DNA from: Lojkania enalia
Taxonomy: Eukaryota; Ascomycota; Dothideomycetes; Pleosporales
Length of the DNA stretch: 64,000 bases
NCBI GenBank assembly: GCA_010094045.1
Contig: ML986605.1
Coordinates: 91,202 to 155,201, forward strand
Direction: 5' to 3'
Shown here: positions 20,980 through 31,637 of the stretch, piece by piece
How the letters are laid out: each line of letters begins with the position of its first letter
Numbering within the stretch: the first letter of the stretch is position 1
Notes under the pieces: model-generated
Told to the model about the DNA's origin: nothing
Databases searched by the model: none
What the model saw: only the letters and a program-made list of their open reading frames with translations
Made by a program: the position numbers and the translations under genes

Positions 20980-23900
20980 TTATCTTCTCGGCACCAACCC
21001 ACTCGCCGCCCCCTCCCTTGCCGTCGTCAGCGCAACACTCACAGGAGTCTGGCTCCCAACGGGTGTAGCCGGCGCTGGCGTTGGCGCACGTGACGGCACG
21101 GCACTCCTATTATGCGCCATATGCGCCCTTACAAGATGTCCCGCCGCCAGTGCTGCATTAAGCGATAACTCTCCAGCCAAGACAGCAGCGCCAATGATTC
21201 TGGCAAGCTGTCTAGCATTGTCTCCGGGGGAGGTCGGATGCGCTCCTCGGACGCCGAGCAGGTCTAGCATTGCAGATTGCGGTTCGAGGATTGTGCCACC
21301 GCCTATTGTTCCGCATTCTATACTCGGCATGCTAACTGAGATCTGGAGATTGCCATTTACGCTGTGAACTGTTAGTCATACATGTCATAAGATTATCAGT
21401 TGATGAGCCGAGATGGGGTAGGTACGAATAAGTGCGTGGGGCCCATATACATACTTTTTCATAATTGTGATACAACTCCCACTCTCAACAACCTGCGCCG
21501 GGTCCTGACCTGTCGCAATGAAAATTGCCGCTACAATATTCGCTGCATGGGCGTTGAATCCACCCAGCGCGCCTGCCATTGCGCTACCAATCAAATTCTT
21601 GCTGATGTTCAATTCAACCAGCTCCTCTACTGTCGTTTTGAGTACCGACTTCACTACGTTGCCAGGTATTATCGCTTCGGCAACAACGCCCTTCCCGCGA
21701 CCGTCTATCCAATTAATAGCGGCAGCCTTCTTGTCTACGCAGTAGTTGCCGGACACTGAAACAATATCCATATCCTCAAAGCCAGCTTCGTTCGCCATGA
21801 CGGAGAGGGCATGTTCAACGCCTTTAGAGATCATGTTCATACCCATTGCGTCACCCGTCGTAGTCTTGAATCTCACATAGAGATTTGTGCCTGCAATGGC
21901 AGTCTTCATCGTTTGGAGTCGCGCGAAGCGGGAGGTACTATTAAAGGCGTTCTTCATCGTTCGCTGGCCATCTTCGGAATCTAGCCAAATTTTTGCTGCG
22001 CCTGCTCGGACGAGTGTGGGGAACTGAAGACAAGGGCCCCTGGTCATACCGTCGCCTGTGAGTACGGTAACAGCACCACCGCCCGCGTTGATAGCTTTAG
22101 CGCCACGAGATGTAGACGCTACTAGTACGCCCTCAGTTGTAGCCATCGGGAGGAAGTAATTTTGACCGTCGACCATTATCGGACCCGCAACACCAAGGGG
22201 AAGGGGCATGTACCCAATAACGTTCTCACAGCAGGCGCCGTGGACAAGGTCATAGTTATAGTCGGTATATGGTAACTTGGAGCGTTCGAGAAGTGTTGAG
22301 GTTTCGCGAGTAGCATAAGTACGTGACACAAGGCCACGGCGAATCTTAACAGCACGAGTCTTATCGCCGAGTGTCTTTTCCAGCGCATAGCCGGGTATTT
22401 TTCCCTTGACAGATAGTTCAATTAATTCCTCATCCGTAAGACGCGCAGTTTGCCTGTCCTTCAACATCTGTTCCAAAATTTCCATTGGTCGGTTCGGAGC
22501 CTTCATCTCCTCCTCGGTCAATGCCGGTGTAGCTTCTTGTGATGGCGGAACAATAGTAGCAAGAGGTTGGATAGTACCTCGATTGCCCTGTTGTTCTGGG
22601 CCTGGAGTGATTGGTGGCGAAGGCATGTGTTGATGAGGAATGCCAGGGGCGGGTGTGGGAGGAGCGCCATCCTGAATCTCTGCAGCGGTAGGTGGTTCGA
22701 GAGGTTGGTGGGGTTCCTTGATCGTCCAGCGAGCGGCGTTGAAGAGGTAGCCGTTCAACACTATGCTCAAGAAGAGTGCAACGACGATCCATTTGCTTAG
22801 AAAGGGGTCTTCCATGCTCTTGAGGATGCCATCAACCAACTGGCTGCTCATAGTAGTGCCAAACTGGGATTCCGAATCATTCGCTATTGGTCCGGCGTAG
22901 TGGATCGATGGATACTCGAGCTCGTATTTTATGGGCATCAAGACAGCGACAACCATTGAAGTTGCCGTATCCTTAGCCTGTTCGTAAAGTGCATCCAACC
23001 CGCTTCCAGCTACCTTGAAGGGGTCAAGGGGCGGAATAGAACTAACACCGGAAAGATGAGAAACTCTAGATGTAGCGAATCCAAATCGAAATGTAACCAG
23101 GTTTAGCACATTGACCAATACAAAGCCGGCTACCATGAGAATCTTGAATTTGGGCACTGTAATCTTCTTGCCAAAGATGGTTGTTGTACGAGACCGAGAA
23201 TCAATGTCGCTAGAATTGGGCCAATCATTAATGGTAGCCACAGACTCCGCAACCGTACGATTAACGAGGTCCTCTTCCAAAGCTCGCCGCAAAGCAATGT
23301 GTCGTTTGATGCGATTAATTTCTAGTTTGATGGTCAATATAGCGGTGAAGAAAGTCAATAGCATGAATGCATCGAAGAGTAGAATCCAGGCCCCCAGGAA
23401 GCAGAATTGTCGCAGACCTCCTTGAATCCCAGACATGGCCCCGGCTACCAGAATGAGGATTTCAAAGAAATAGTCCCGGACGATCTCGAAGCCTGTCTGC
23501 CTGATCGCAGTCTGAACAGCCGTTTGGATAGTTAGCGGCTCATTTCTGTGTTCTTCGGCCTGTCTTCGGGCATCTAAGGAGGCTGAAAGTACAGCCTTAG
23601 TCAAAACAATAGGCTTCTCGAACCCAATAATGACAACTAAGAATGGCAAGCCCTCAGAGAGAAGGACCATATTGATGGGGACGCCGAGATACACAGTGAC
23701 CGCGAGCGCGAAGAGGAATGCAAAAGCAGACTGGAAGAGAACGGTTGCCGCAAGCCAGAAATTCGATCCGAGGCGTCGCATGGCTAGGAACAGCGAGACG
23801 AAGGTCAGATGCATAGCGAGGTAGCCCATGGCCATGATAATAATATCGCCAGTGTCGGCGTTCTATCCTGCAAATTAGATTTTTCGCACAGAGTCGTGGA

Positions 23901-24692
23901 TGGAGAGCCGCCATACCTTAAGGAGATCAACAAATGAAGTCCAAGACTCCCGTGCCCAATTACGGATACCTCCCGGAGAGCCTCCTCCCCTAGCTGCCTT
24001 CATAATCCACTTCTTCTCCTCGCGTGTGCCTTCTTCATCTGATCCTTGCGACTCGGAAACAACCTCAGGGGCCGGGATCTCTTGCATCGCCATCAAAAAG
24101 TCTGGCGCATCGGCATAAGGCATGGAGAAGGCCAGGGAGGTGTCTTGAGAAATGGTCGAGAACGAGCTTGACGAGCTCGGAAGTAGCTGAGCGGAGATAT
24201 TGCTCGGTACGACATTCTTGGAGGGAGCGGAGTTGATAGAGCTGGAGTCGGGGAACACGAGGGTGATGAGGGCAATATCCTGCGTTGCCTGGCCAGTGTT
24301 AGATTATAAACCTCCTCCGCATGGCCAAGACCTACCTGCTCGACCTTTGCCCCAACATGAGCGAATTCTTCCGACTCCCACTTCCAACTGGTTTCTTCAC
24401 CAACCCTCAGCCTCTTGCTTCCATTAAGCAATGCGCTAAAGTCCACGCTGCCGGTCGCTTTGTCGGCCTCTCGCTCCAGCAAGCCCTTGTCCAGCACTCC
24501 TAGGTACGAATAACTCGCCAGAACCGCGATGGTGACAATGGTGTGGATCGGGTGTGTGCAAGCCTTCGCAGCAATCGAGAGCAGCAGAGGGGTGATATGT
24601 CGGTCGTACCAGCCCGGGCGATTGTAGTCTTGCTTGCCGGCACTCTGCCACTTTGATAACAGAGATCCCAGCATGGTGATGGTGCTGGACAC
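20980..24692 (-). CDS. HMG1: HMG-CoA reductase
   Basis: This enzyme makes mevalonate from HMG-CoA with NADPH, the committed step to ergosterol and isoprenoids, in the ER membrane. Inferred exons are 24692-24336, 24288-23917, 23862-21455 and 21361-20980, giving 1172 residues, a usual fungal length. Introns are 47, 54 and 93 bp, all GT-AG. Exon 1 holds the first membrane segment. Exon 3 opens with the sterol-sensing domain ([20 protein letters not shown]) and ends with most of the catalytic domain: [20 protein letters not shown] (catalytic Glu), [18 protein letters not shown] (catalytic Lys) and GQDPAQ (Asp). Exon 4 restores IGGGT and the catalytic His in [14 protein letters not shown]. All catalytic residues are present, so the enzyme should be active. 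No clustered secondary-metabolite genes adjoin it, so it is likely the housekeeping copy. Confidence 0.95.
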
Positions 24693-25809
24693 TGAAGTTG
24701 ATTCAGTGCCGTCGTCTTGGGTCGCTCAATGGGTCTTGGGCATGGGGTATGCGGAAGGTGGCTGTGCCGCTCAGATTTTCGGGAACAGAACCGGCTGAAT
24801 CTTGCGAGTTGAATGGCGAGACGCGCGTTGTCCTGGCCGCAATCAGTATTTGCGGTATACACTATGCAGTGGCTCCTCGGCGTACACAATCAGGAGTAGG
24901 GAGGTACCAAACAAAGCTCGCGGGGTGAATGGAAGGTCCCCGCCGACACGCGGAAGTCCAATGGTCGCAACGACACAATGAATTGACTCGGTTGCACAGG
25001 ACGCCGGGGATTCGCGTGTCGATGGAGGAGCCTAGGAGGAGATTTGGCAGCGAGGCAAGGGCGTGTGGTAGAAGTCGAAGGCGGCCGTCCTCTGTGGGCG
25101 CGGGAGGTCGCCCCTGGTCGTTCGTGGTGCGTGCACTCCTCCGCGTTCAAGAAACTTTTGGCACTATCGAGACAAGGGTGGTCACGCCAAGCCTTCACCG
25201 CCTTATGTACCTTGACAACGAGGGAATAGAAGAGGCGGCGCGGGGACAAAGAACTGGACTGCTGTGTGCGCCTACTATTATTCTCGCATCTTCGCGCCGT
25301 GCTGCGACAGGTGTGAGAGAGGCTCCAGCAGACTCGCTCGTGGTGGAGTCGGAATTTGTATACGACGACGTCAACGCTGTTGATCGCAATTGCAAGTGTT
25401 TGCCGTTGGGCTAAACGCCACACCGGGGCCTGCGCCTCAAAGGCCGAGAGCAAATGTGTGGGATGATGGGGAAGCCCTAGGACTATAATTTGTTAGTGGC
25501 AATGAACGTCACAGCTCTTCTGCACAAGGCACTCCAATCGAAGGCCGAGACGACCACTTTGCCATTTCGATCGCCAGGAGAATGGAGTAGTCGGCGTCAA
25601 ACCTGGCCTTTTCATCGCTGCATCTATCTATCCAAGCTCGCTTAGCAGTCTGTCCGAACTCCCAACCCGGTTCCTGACTTCGTGAACAAGCCAGTTGGGA
25701 AATTGAGAATGTGTGAAATGAAAGGCCGTGACACCCAAAAATCAAGAAATCTATCCCGTGCCATCTATATCATGCACCCCTAGCCAATAGCATGATCCAC
25801 CATCAAAAG
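24693..25809. other. HMG-CoA reductase promoter region
   Basis: A 1.1-kb stretch between the HMG-CoA reductase start (24692) and the stop of the next minus-strand gene (25810). Long overlapping open frames on both strands (24890-25453 minus, 24929-25414 plus) reflect GC-rich sequence. Their translations are Arg/Ser-rich without domains, so I do not annotate them. I could not identify a specific sterol-response site. Confidence 0.45.
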
Positions 25810-26638
25810 TCACTCTGCCGCCGGCATCACAACATCCACAGGCGCCTGCGCAACCTTCTCTGCCATTGGGACATCTCCGTTCGTGATGGTTTCCACAAAC
25901 TCTGGATCAGGATCATACAGCATGACGTGGAAATGCTCAACCGCATGGACGCTCTTCAGACTCCGCCAATTTTTGAACCATCTCACGTGCTCAGACCTGA
26001 CTTTGGTGCAAAAAGTCCGATTGACATAGTCGTCGATTTGCTGTTGTGCCGCGGGCGTCAGATTATCCGTGGCTGGGTCGTCCTCCAGGTCGAACTTTGT
26101 CCAGATTACTAGGTGGACGATTCTAGCGTCTAAGCCATAGGGCCAGTCGTTGTAGAGGATTTTGATGTCGTCTGCACTAGACCGTCAGTAGGGCGTACAC
26201 TGCGGTAAATTCAGGTGGCCATCTATCAACCTTCAAACTCGAATGGCCGACCCCGAGGAGTGACAGTTTTCCACTGCAAGCGCTCATTTACGATGAAATT
26301 CAAAATCGATCCATACTCCTTAACTAGCCGATGCGTGTACTGGCGATACCTCCGCAAGTCCGACGGCACGCGGTGAAATGTATCAATGCGCCCGATTCCT
26401 GTAGCATTGTGTGAGAAGGTCGACTCAGTTTTTGATAATGATGCTTAAGAGGGCGTGCAGTCATACTAATGATTTCAGTAACTTCATCCCAAGTCAAACG
26501 CTTGTACTCCGCATCCGGCGTCCCAATGATCCTCTTGTCCTTCTCCCCACAGTCCTTCAAAAACTCAGGACACTCCTTCGGCCACTGCTCCCGCGGCACA
26601 TTGACCAACCAAAAAGGCAGAGGCTCCTCGTGCGGCAT
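25810..26638 (-). CDS. DUF3605 protein (GlcNAc-induced GIG1-like)
   Basis: Inferred exons are 26638-26467, 26398-26231 and 26171-25810, coding for 233 residues. The introns of 68 and 59 bp have GT-AG ends and join in frame. The product carries typical DUF3605 blocks: [13 protein letters not shown] and [10 protein letters not shown] in exon 1; [24 protein letters not shown] and PRGRPFEFE in exon 2; [23 protein letters not shown] and [17 protein letters not shown] in exon 3. Proteins of this family are described as N-acetylglucosamine-induced in Candida (GIG1); the biochemical role is not established. It has no signal peptide or membrane segment. The gene shares a long intergenic region with the divergent small membrane-protein gene. 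Confidence 0.88.
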
Positions 26639-27992
26639 CGCGGCGAACTAGTCCTGCTCTCAAGAAATGTAAAACAAGTACATGCGATAGTTCAATAATC
26701 GGTCAGAGTTTGATAGCGGGAATTGAGGCGAGTTAACAAGTTAAGTTCAAGGAATAACCCCAACAACGGCGAGAACTTATTGTTAGTCGAGACCTGCGCT
26801 GCACGGGCGTGCGATTGCGATTAGCAGTTGCTGACATGGTTTGGCGGATTGATTTCTTGAAAACGTGGCTGCGGCCATTTGCTCTCGTGAAGCTGCATGC
26901 GCTATGTGCATCTGCCTTCCATTATTGTTGGATGCACGTTTACTCGTCTGCATCCATCTGAGATGGCGGTGACGAAAAAGGAGCTGATTCGAGACCCGCT
27001 CAGGGCTGGCGTCTGACGCCTTTTTGTACACCAGCAAAATACGCCAGCAGCTTCATTTCAATCCGAAAGCGATGCAAATCATATTTACATCGATTGCCTG
27101 CCAACAACAGTCTCCTCCATGCCCTCAACTCCCCACTTCATTTAATTTCGGCGATTTAGCACACCAATCTGCAAAATCCTTGTTTCACGAAGCGGAACAA
27201 GGCGCTCTCCCGACAATTTGCTGTCCTGATTGGCACGCTTACAAGATAAACGGTAGCATGGACCAGCGTGCAGCTGTGGCTTGAAACAACCTCGACCGTC
27301 TCGTGGACCGTGGACCTCGAATCCCACCACAGCGTCACCGTAAATTGGTCGTTGCTATTAACCTGTTTGAAATTTTGACCATGCCCGTGTTCATGGGAAT
27401 TAAGTATTGGATTAGGGGCTAATATCTATATGCGACACTACGCTCTCTTTTCAGTCTTCCTTCAGTCTTTTTCTCAACATCCGTCGCTCCCTTCCTTTCG
27501 CTGCTTGACGACTCGGCTTGAGGCGCGCCTTGAAGAGCTGCCAATTTTCTCTTCTCCACTTTTTTTTCCACCACTCATTACACAACATTCTCTGAATTAC
27601 GTTCCCTTGTTTATATCGTAGCCGACCGAATTACCGTCAGCATTCCACAAAGTGCAACATCTGAATTTGAGGACCTATAGCTTTACTCTGTCATTCGCTA
27701 CATCGATTATTGAACTACATGCCGCAGGTGTTACCTTACGAAACATCTACATTCCAAGCGGGGGACACCTGACCCAATACCCTCACATCGGATAACTCCC
27801 CTGGTCAAAACTACCCCTCATAATCTTCCTCCACCTCAAATCCCTGGAATAGGATTCTTTTAGACTCTCGCAAAACCTCCCTTACAACCCTGGATAGCCT
27901 TCTCTATCTAATTCTTGGGCTCCATTGATAACCCTTCCTACTACATCAAACATAGTGCCTACCTCCTCATCCAAACACGCCCGCCACCAACC
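26639..27992. other. divergent promoter region
   Basis: A 1.35-kb region between two divergently transcribed genes, the DUF3605 protein (minus) and the small membrane protein (plus). Pyrimidine-rich tracts at 27440-27600 and 27830-27990 look like a fungal promoter and leader for the plus-strand gene. No convincing coding frame is present. Confidence 0.45.
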
Positions 27993-28604
27993 ATGGCCGC
28001 CGTCCGCGATCCCACATTCTGGCGCCGCTTCAGCCTCGCCGTGCACCTTGATGACAAGGAGAAAGCCCTGCGCGCCCACCCGGAGCTCAAGCACACGTAC
28101 GTGTCTTCCCTTTCCTCGCCCTGCACATCAACAGGTCCCACCTCGCCCTGCAACTGGCCCTCCTCCCCTCCAACCTACCACGGCTACCTCCCGGATCCCA
28201 CCAACGAGAAAGCCCAAGATGGATTCCAGAAAGACGATGGGGCGCGCGGGGCTTCGTTGAAGGATTTCGATTTCCAGCCGCCCGCAGCCGCTCCACCAAC
28301 AAGACCAAAGCCATCCCGTCAACCCACACGGTTATCCAAGAAACCCCCGTTCCAAACATACACAACGATGCACAGAAACCCTTCACAACTAACCCTCGGC
28401 CTGTCCGGCCGCCCACCCTCCCGCTTCAAATTCTGGACCTCCATATCCGCTAACGGTCTAACCAGCGACTCTTGGCTCGAAGCCCAGCTCAGGAAGAAGC
28501 GACAGCGGACATGGATGTGCTGGGCCTTCTGGCTCGTCTTCTTTGCCTTGGTAGCGGGCGTTGTCATCGCCATCCTATTGCTAAAAGCTCGACACATAAT
28601 ATAG
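27993..28604 (+). CDS. small single-pass membrane protein, conserved fungal
   Basis: The start is the ATG at 27993 (context ACCATGG). Inferred exons 27993-28096 and 28466-28604 encode 80 residues: MAAVRDPTFWRRFSLAVHLD, then KHTDSWL across the junction, a basic stretch KKRQRT, and one C-terminal membrane helix (about residues 50-72, MCWAFWLVFFALVAGVVIA). The splice uses GTACGT and a CTAAC-then-ACCAG acceptor. The 369-bp intron is long for this genome, divisible by three and free of stops, so the unspliced frame would encode 203 residues with a Pro/Ser-rich insert. I prefer the spliced form because K-H-x-D-S-W-L directly before a basic stretch and a membrane helix fits short fungal proteins of this type known to me. 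Function unknown. Confidence 0.65.
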   Translation: MAAVRDPTFWRRFSLAVHLDDKEKALRAHPELKHTYVSSLSSPCTSTGPTSPCNWPSSPPTYHGYLPDPTNEKAQDGFQKDDGARGASLKDFDFQPPAAAPPTRPKPSRQPTRLSKKPPFQTYTTMHRNPSQLTLGLSGRPPSRFKFWTSISANGLTSDSWLEAQLRKKRQRTWMCWAFWLVFFALVAGVVIAILLLKARHII

Positions 28605-29095
28605 CAGTCAATTTGCACATATTAGAGAGTAATGAGTAGACAGGTTGCAGTGGGGGTATCTTATTGGTTTGCTTCAGACTGCTAGATGCAGATGTTTATC
28701 TGAAGCTCAGGACAAGATTTGCTAATGTACATATTTCGCATGATACCATGAAGGCCTTTCACCTCACAGTCCAAATTCAATTCTACCTTCTTGAAGCCTA
28801 CCCGTATCCTCATTCAGCACCATATCCACATTCAGAACCTTTTTTGCGGAGCGACCCAGTAATCAAACACCTAAGGGTATGGACATATGTAGGGTCGTCG
28901 TGGCTGGGGGGCAGAGGGCAGAGATTGCTCTGAGCTAAAAAATGGGGCTAGAAGACGGTGATCGGTCGCGGCCCGGGGTTAGAGTCCTAAACGATGAACT
29001 TCGAGCCATTGATTAATACCTGAAGGCCGCAAAACACAGAAAACAGAAACCACAAAATAGCAACAAAAAACATGGGTGCTTCGTCTTGTAGGTAG
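28605..29095. other. convergent 3' intergenic region
   Basis: This lies between the 3' ends of the small membrane-protein gene (plus) and U2AF35 (minus). No gene or repeat is recognised; transcription terminators for both should lie here. Confidence 0.4.
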
Positions 29096-29836
29096 TTAGT
29101 ACCGTTTACGGTTCTCCGGTGTTGGGCTCCGGGACATGCTCCTAGGATCACGACCGCGCTCCTGCAACCACTTGCGAGTCGACATGTCCAGTTCGCGCTC
29201 TAGCGCCTGAGAGGGTTCCTTGCGGTGAATGAAGTTGCAAAAGCCGCCGCGGACGCAGCCCTCGCCAGAATTGAGGCGGCAGCATGCTTCGCGAAAGTCG
29301 GTGACAGGGGAGAGTTCGCAGTAAATCGGGCGGCCAGCATACCAGCGCGAGTTGCAGGAATCACAGGCTTTCTGGGCATCTTCTTCATACTTGAAACGGA
29401 CGTAGACATTGCCAATGAGGTCTACTTAAAAGTTAGTGAACATGCCCTTGCAGACGGTGAAGGTGAAGGGAGGGAGTCTCACGATCATTGTTGTTGTCGC
29501 ACACTACTACTTCCTCAACAAGTCCGAAAGTGCACATCTCACACCAGATATCCTCATAGAAAGCGTCAAAGTGTAACTGCATCTGCTGCGGATCCATCCT
29601 GTTCTTAGGATCATATTGGGGATTCTGGTAGAGATTCGGAAGGAGAATCGTCTGCGAGTACGAAGGCTTTACATGCTTGCGAGAGCAACGGTCACCATGA
29701 CGACATGCGCCGATCTTGTAGTAGAAAGAGCAGTTGACCTAAAGTGAAGGTGTTAGTCTCGTAGCTTAACGCGCGATAGATGTGAGCATACCTTGTCTTG
29801 CTCAGTGCCGAAGATGGAGGCGAGGTAGTTCGCCAT
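29096..29836 (-). CDS. U2AF1: U2AF small subunit (U2AF35)
   Basis: This nuclear splicing factor recognises the AG of 3' splice sites together with the large U2AF subunit. Inferred exons are 29836-29792, 29738-29483 and 29421-29096, giving 208 residues, a usual length for fungal orthologues. The first exon encodes only 15 residues (MANYLASIFGTEQDK). The first zinc finger is C18-x8-C27-x5-C33-x3-H37. The U2AF-homology RRM follows (EDIWCEMCTFG, then HLIGNVYVRF). The second CCCH finger is CCRLNSGEGCVRGGFCNFIH. The C-terminus is short and Arg-rich (RSMSRSPTPENRKRY) rather than a long RS domain. Introns of 53 and 61 bp have GT-AG ends. All zinc ligands are present. Confidence 0.95.
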
Positions 29837-30605
29837 GATTTCTTAGTCTGCACGGCGAGGAGGAGAGGTATGTATGAGATGTTACGGGTTGCGGTAATAG
29901 TGGCAGGGTGGTGTCGTTGTTGCTGTTGTCGTGAAGCCGCGAAGGTCGAAAGTAAAAACGAAGGTAAAAATGAAAGTAAATATGAAAGTAAACCTAAAGG
30001 TAAAACTGAAAGTAGCGGCGACAGATCACGGTTCGCGCTAGCAGAGGCGCTAAGCCCGCTTATCTAAGTCTTGCCAAGATCCTTCCACCACATTCTCGAA
30101 ACTGCGGCCTCAGGCACATATTTCTTAGCCTCATCACTTCCTTTGTCCACTGTGTGTGACTCAGTGATATCAATTCCCGCCTAATAGTGGCACAAGCACC
30201 TGCGCGACTATCTCAAAATCCAGTGTACTTGAGCATCCAGTGTAAAGACCGTAGATTGGTCCAGCTGGTGTCCGTGATCACAGGCGTTGTGTAGCCTAGG
30301 GTGAATTATTGTACATCCCCCCCTGGTCGCGCTCCATAGTTCCTGTTGTTCTATTAATATTGATGCTTAAACCAAGCTTCAAACCGTATCAACCTTGGAA
30401 CCAAGAGGAGGAGGTAACCTTTGACTCAAGGACCGCGCGTAACTCGCTCTGCCACTCGCCTGATTCGGTAGCTTTCACGTCGTCTTCCGCGGCTCCCCAG
30501 CTCCCCCTCCACCCAACCCCCTTTGAATGCTGTTCCGACACTTCTCCTCCTCTTGAATGCATGAAACTCAATGCTCAAAGAATTTGAATAAATCTGCCGC
30601 GGTCA
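29837..30605. other. U2AF35 upstream region with GAAAGTAAA-type repeat
   Basis: The promoter side of the minus-strand U2AF35 gene. At 29948-30014 there are about six imperfect 12-bp units like GAAAGTAAA followed by three bases. A related GAAGGT hexamer run occurs at 63562-63592. No other gene is seen before the pseudogene at 30606. Confidence 0.45.
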
Positions 30606-31637
30606 TGTCGGCCACCCTAACCATACGCCCCGTACCACCGGCCAGTCTTTTTGGTTCCGGGATCTTCCGAGGGAGCTACACAATTTGATCTATCGCATGC
30701 TGCTATGCTTTACTAATACGGGCTCTACAGTACCTAGCCTATTCGAACCTACGTTTGCTAGGGTCTGCATTGAGCAAGCAATTCCTTAGACTAGCAAGCG
30801 GGTCCACATCGGAGCCTATGACATTATGGTCAAGACGAATCGGTTTGTGCGAATTCTAAGCAGTCGCAACCTTACTCTCTTCAAAATCATTTACGGCTTT
30901 GGAATGCATGCCATTACCACAAACCCAAAGAATACCCGCCAATTTAAAGGTTTTGCACTCTCCGTGACGCTCTCCAGCCAAGCCCCTTGCATTAGTGAAG
31001 GTGCTCAATAGAACAGGACAAGAGACTCTTATTATACTTAGCCGAGATATGGGCTTGTTTTATAAATCGTTAGCTGAAGGTGATATGACCGGCTTTAGCA
31101 AAAGTCTAGTAATGAGAATCGACATGGCGCCCATGCTAAACGAAAATCGCCCCTCATACTAACTTCTCTTGACGGCTTCTTCAACAAAAATATGCAGAAG
31201 GTACTCTTCATCCCTTTCCCTTCACACCACTGAGGCTTGACGCATGTACAAATTCGGGGATAACGGCTAATTTATCCAAAGTCGTCAAGGCTGAAATTAG
31301 TTTAGTGGGCTGATCCGATGGAAACAAGTTTCTCGATGACTTACGTGCCGCCAAAGAACAGGGCCGTCAGCTCTTCAAGGGAAACGAGCATCAAAAGGCC
31401 TCTCTGGTCTAGATGGACGCCGCGCTCGAGAGAGACCGCGTCTGCCAAAGCACTTCATGGCTTAGTCTTGTATCGCGAGCTGACGAAAAATTCCTCAATT
31501 CGATTGTCGACCCCTGCTTCCTAACTCAACTCAACATTGCACATATCCACCTACTTGGTATGGAGGGAGAGTCCAGCATCCCTTCGGTCTTAGCCAAGAA
31601 TGCGCTTAACTATGCGCGCTACAGCATCAACCTGTAG
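30606..31637 (+). pseudogene. decayed 2EXR/TPR-like protein gene
   Basis: Pieces of a fungal lineage-specific protein are scattered over the three plus frames. They include FRDLPRELHNLIYRMLLCF (the usual opening of 2EXR or F-box-like proteins), TLFKIIYGFG, ALSVTLSS, LIILSRDMGLFYKSLAEGD, DDLRAAKEQGRQLFKGNEH (a TPR-like start), and FLTQLNIAHIHLLGME. Several frameshifts and stops separate them. I see no intron arrangement that would restore one frame. The changes are not purely C-to-T, so this is ordinary decay rather than RIP. Confidence 0.55.

Noticed and set aside
21385..24258. Separate genes for the three large open frames at HMG-CoA reductase
   Set aside because: GT-AG introns join them into one protein with all reductase motifs in order.
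24890..25453. Overlapping open frames of 187 codons (minus) and 161 codons (24929-25414, plus)
   Set aside because: They overlap on opposite strands in GC-rich promoter DNA of HMG-CoA reductase; the translations are Arg/Ser-rich with no domain.
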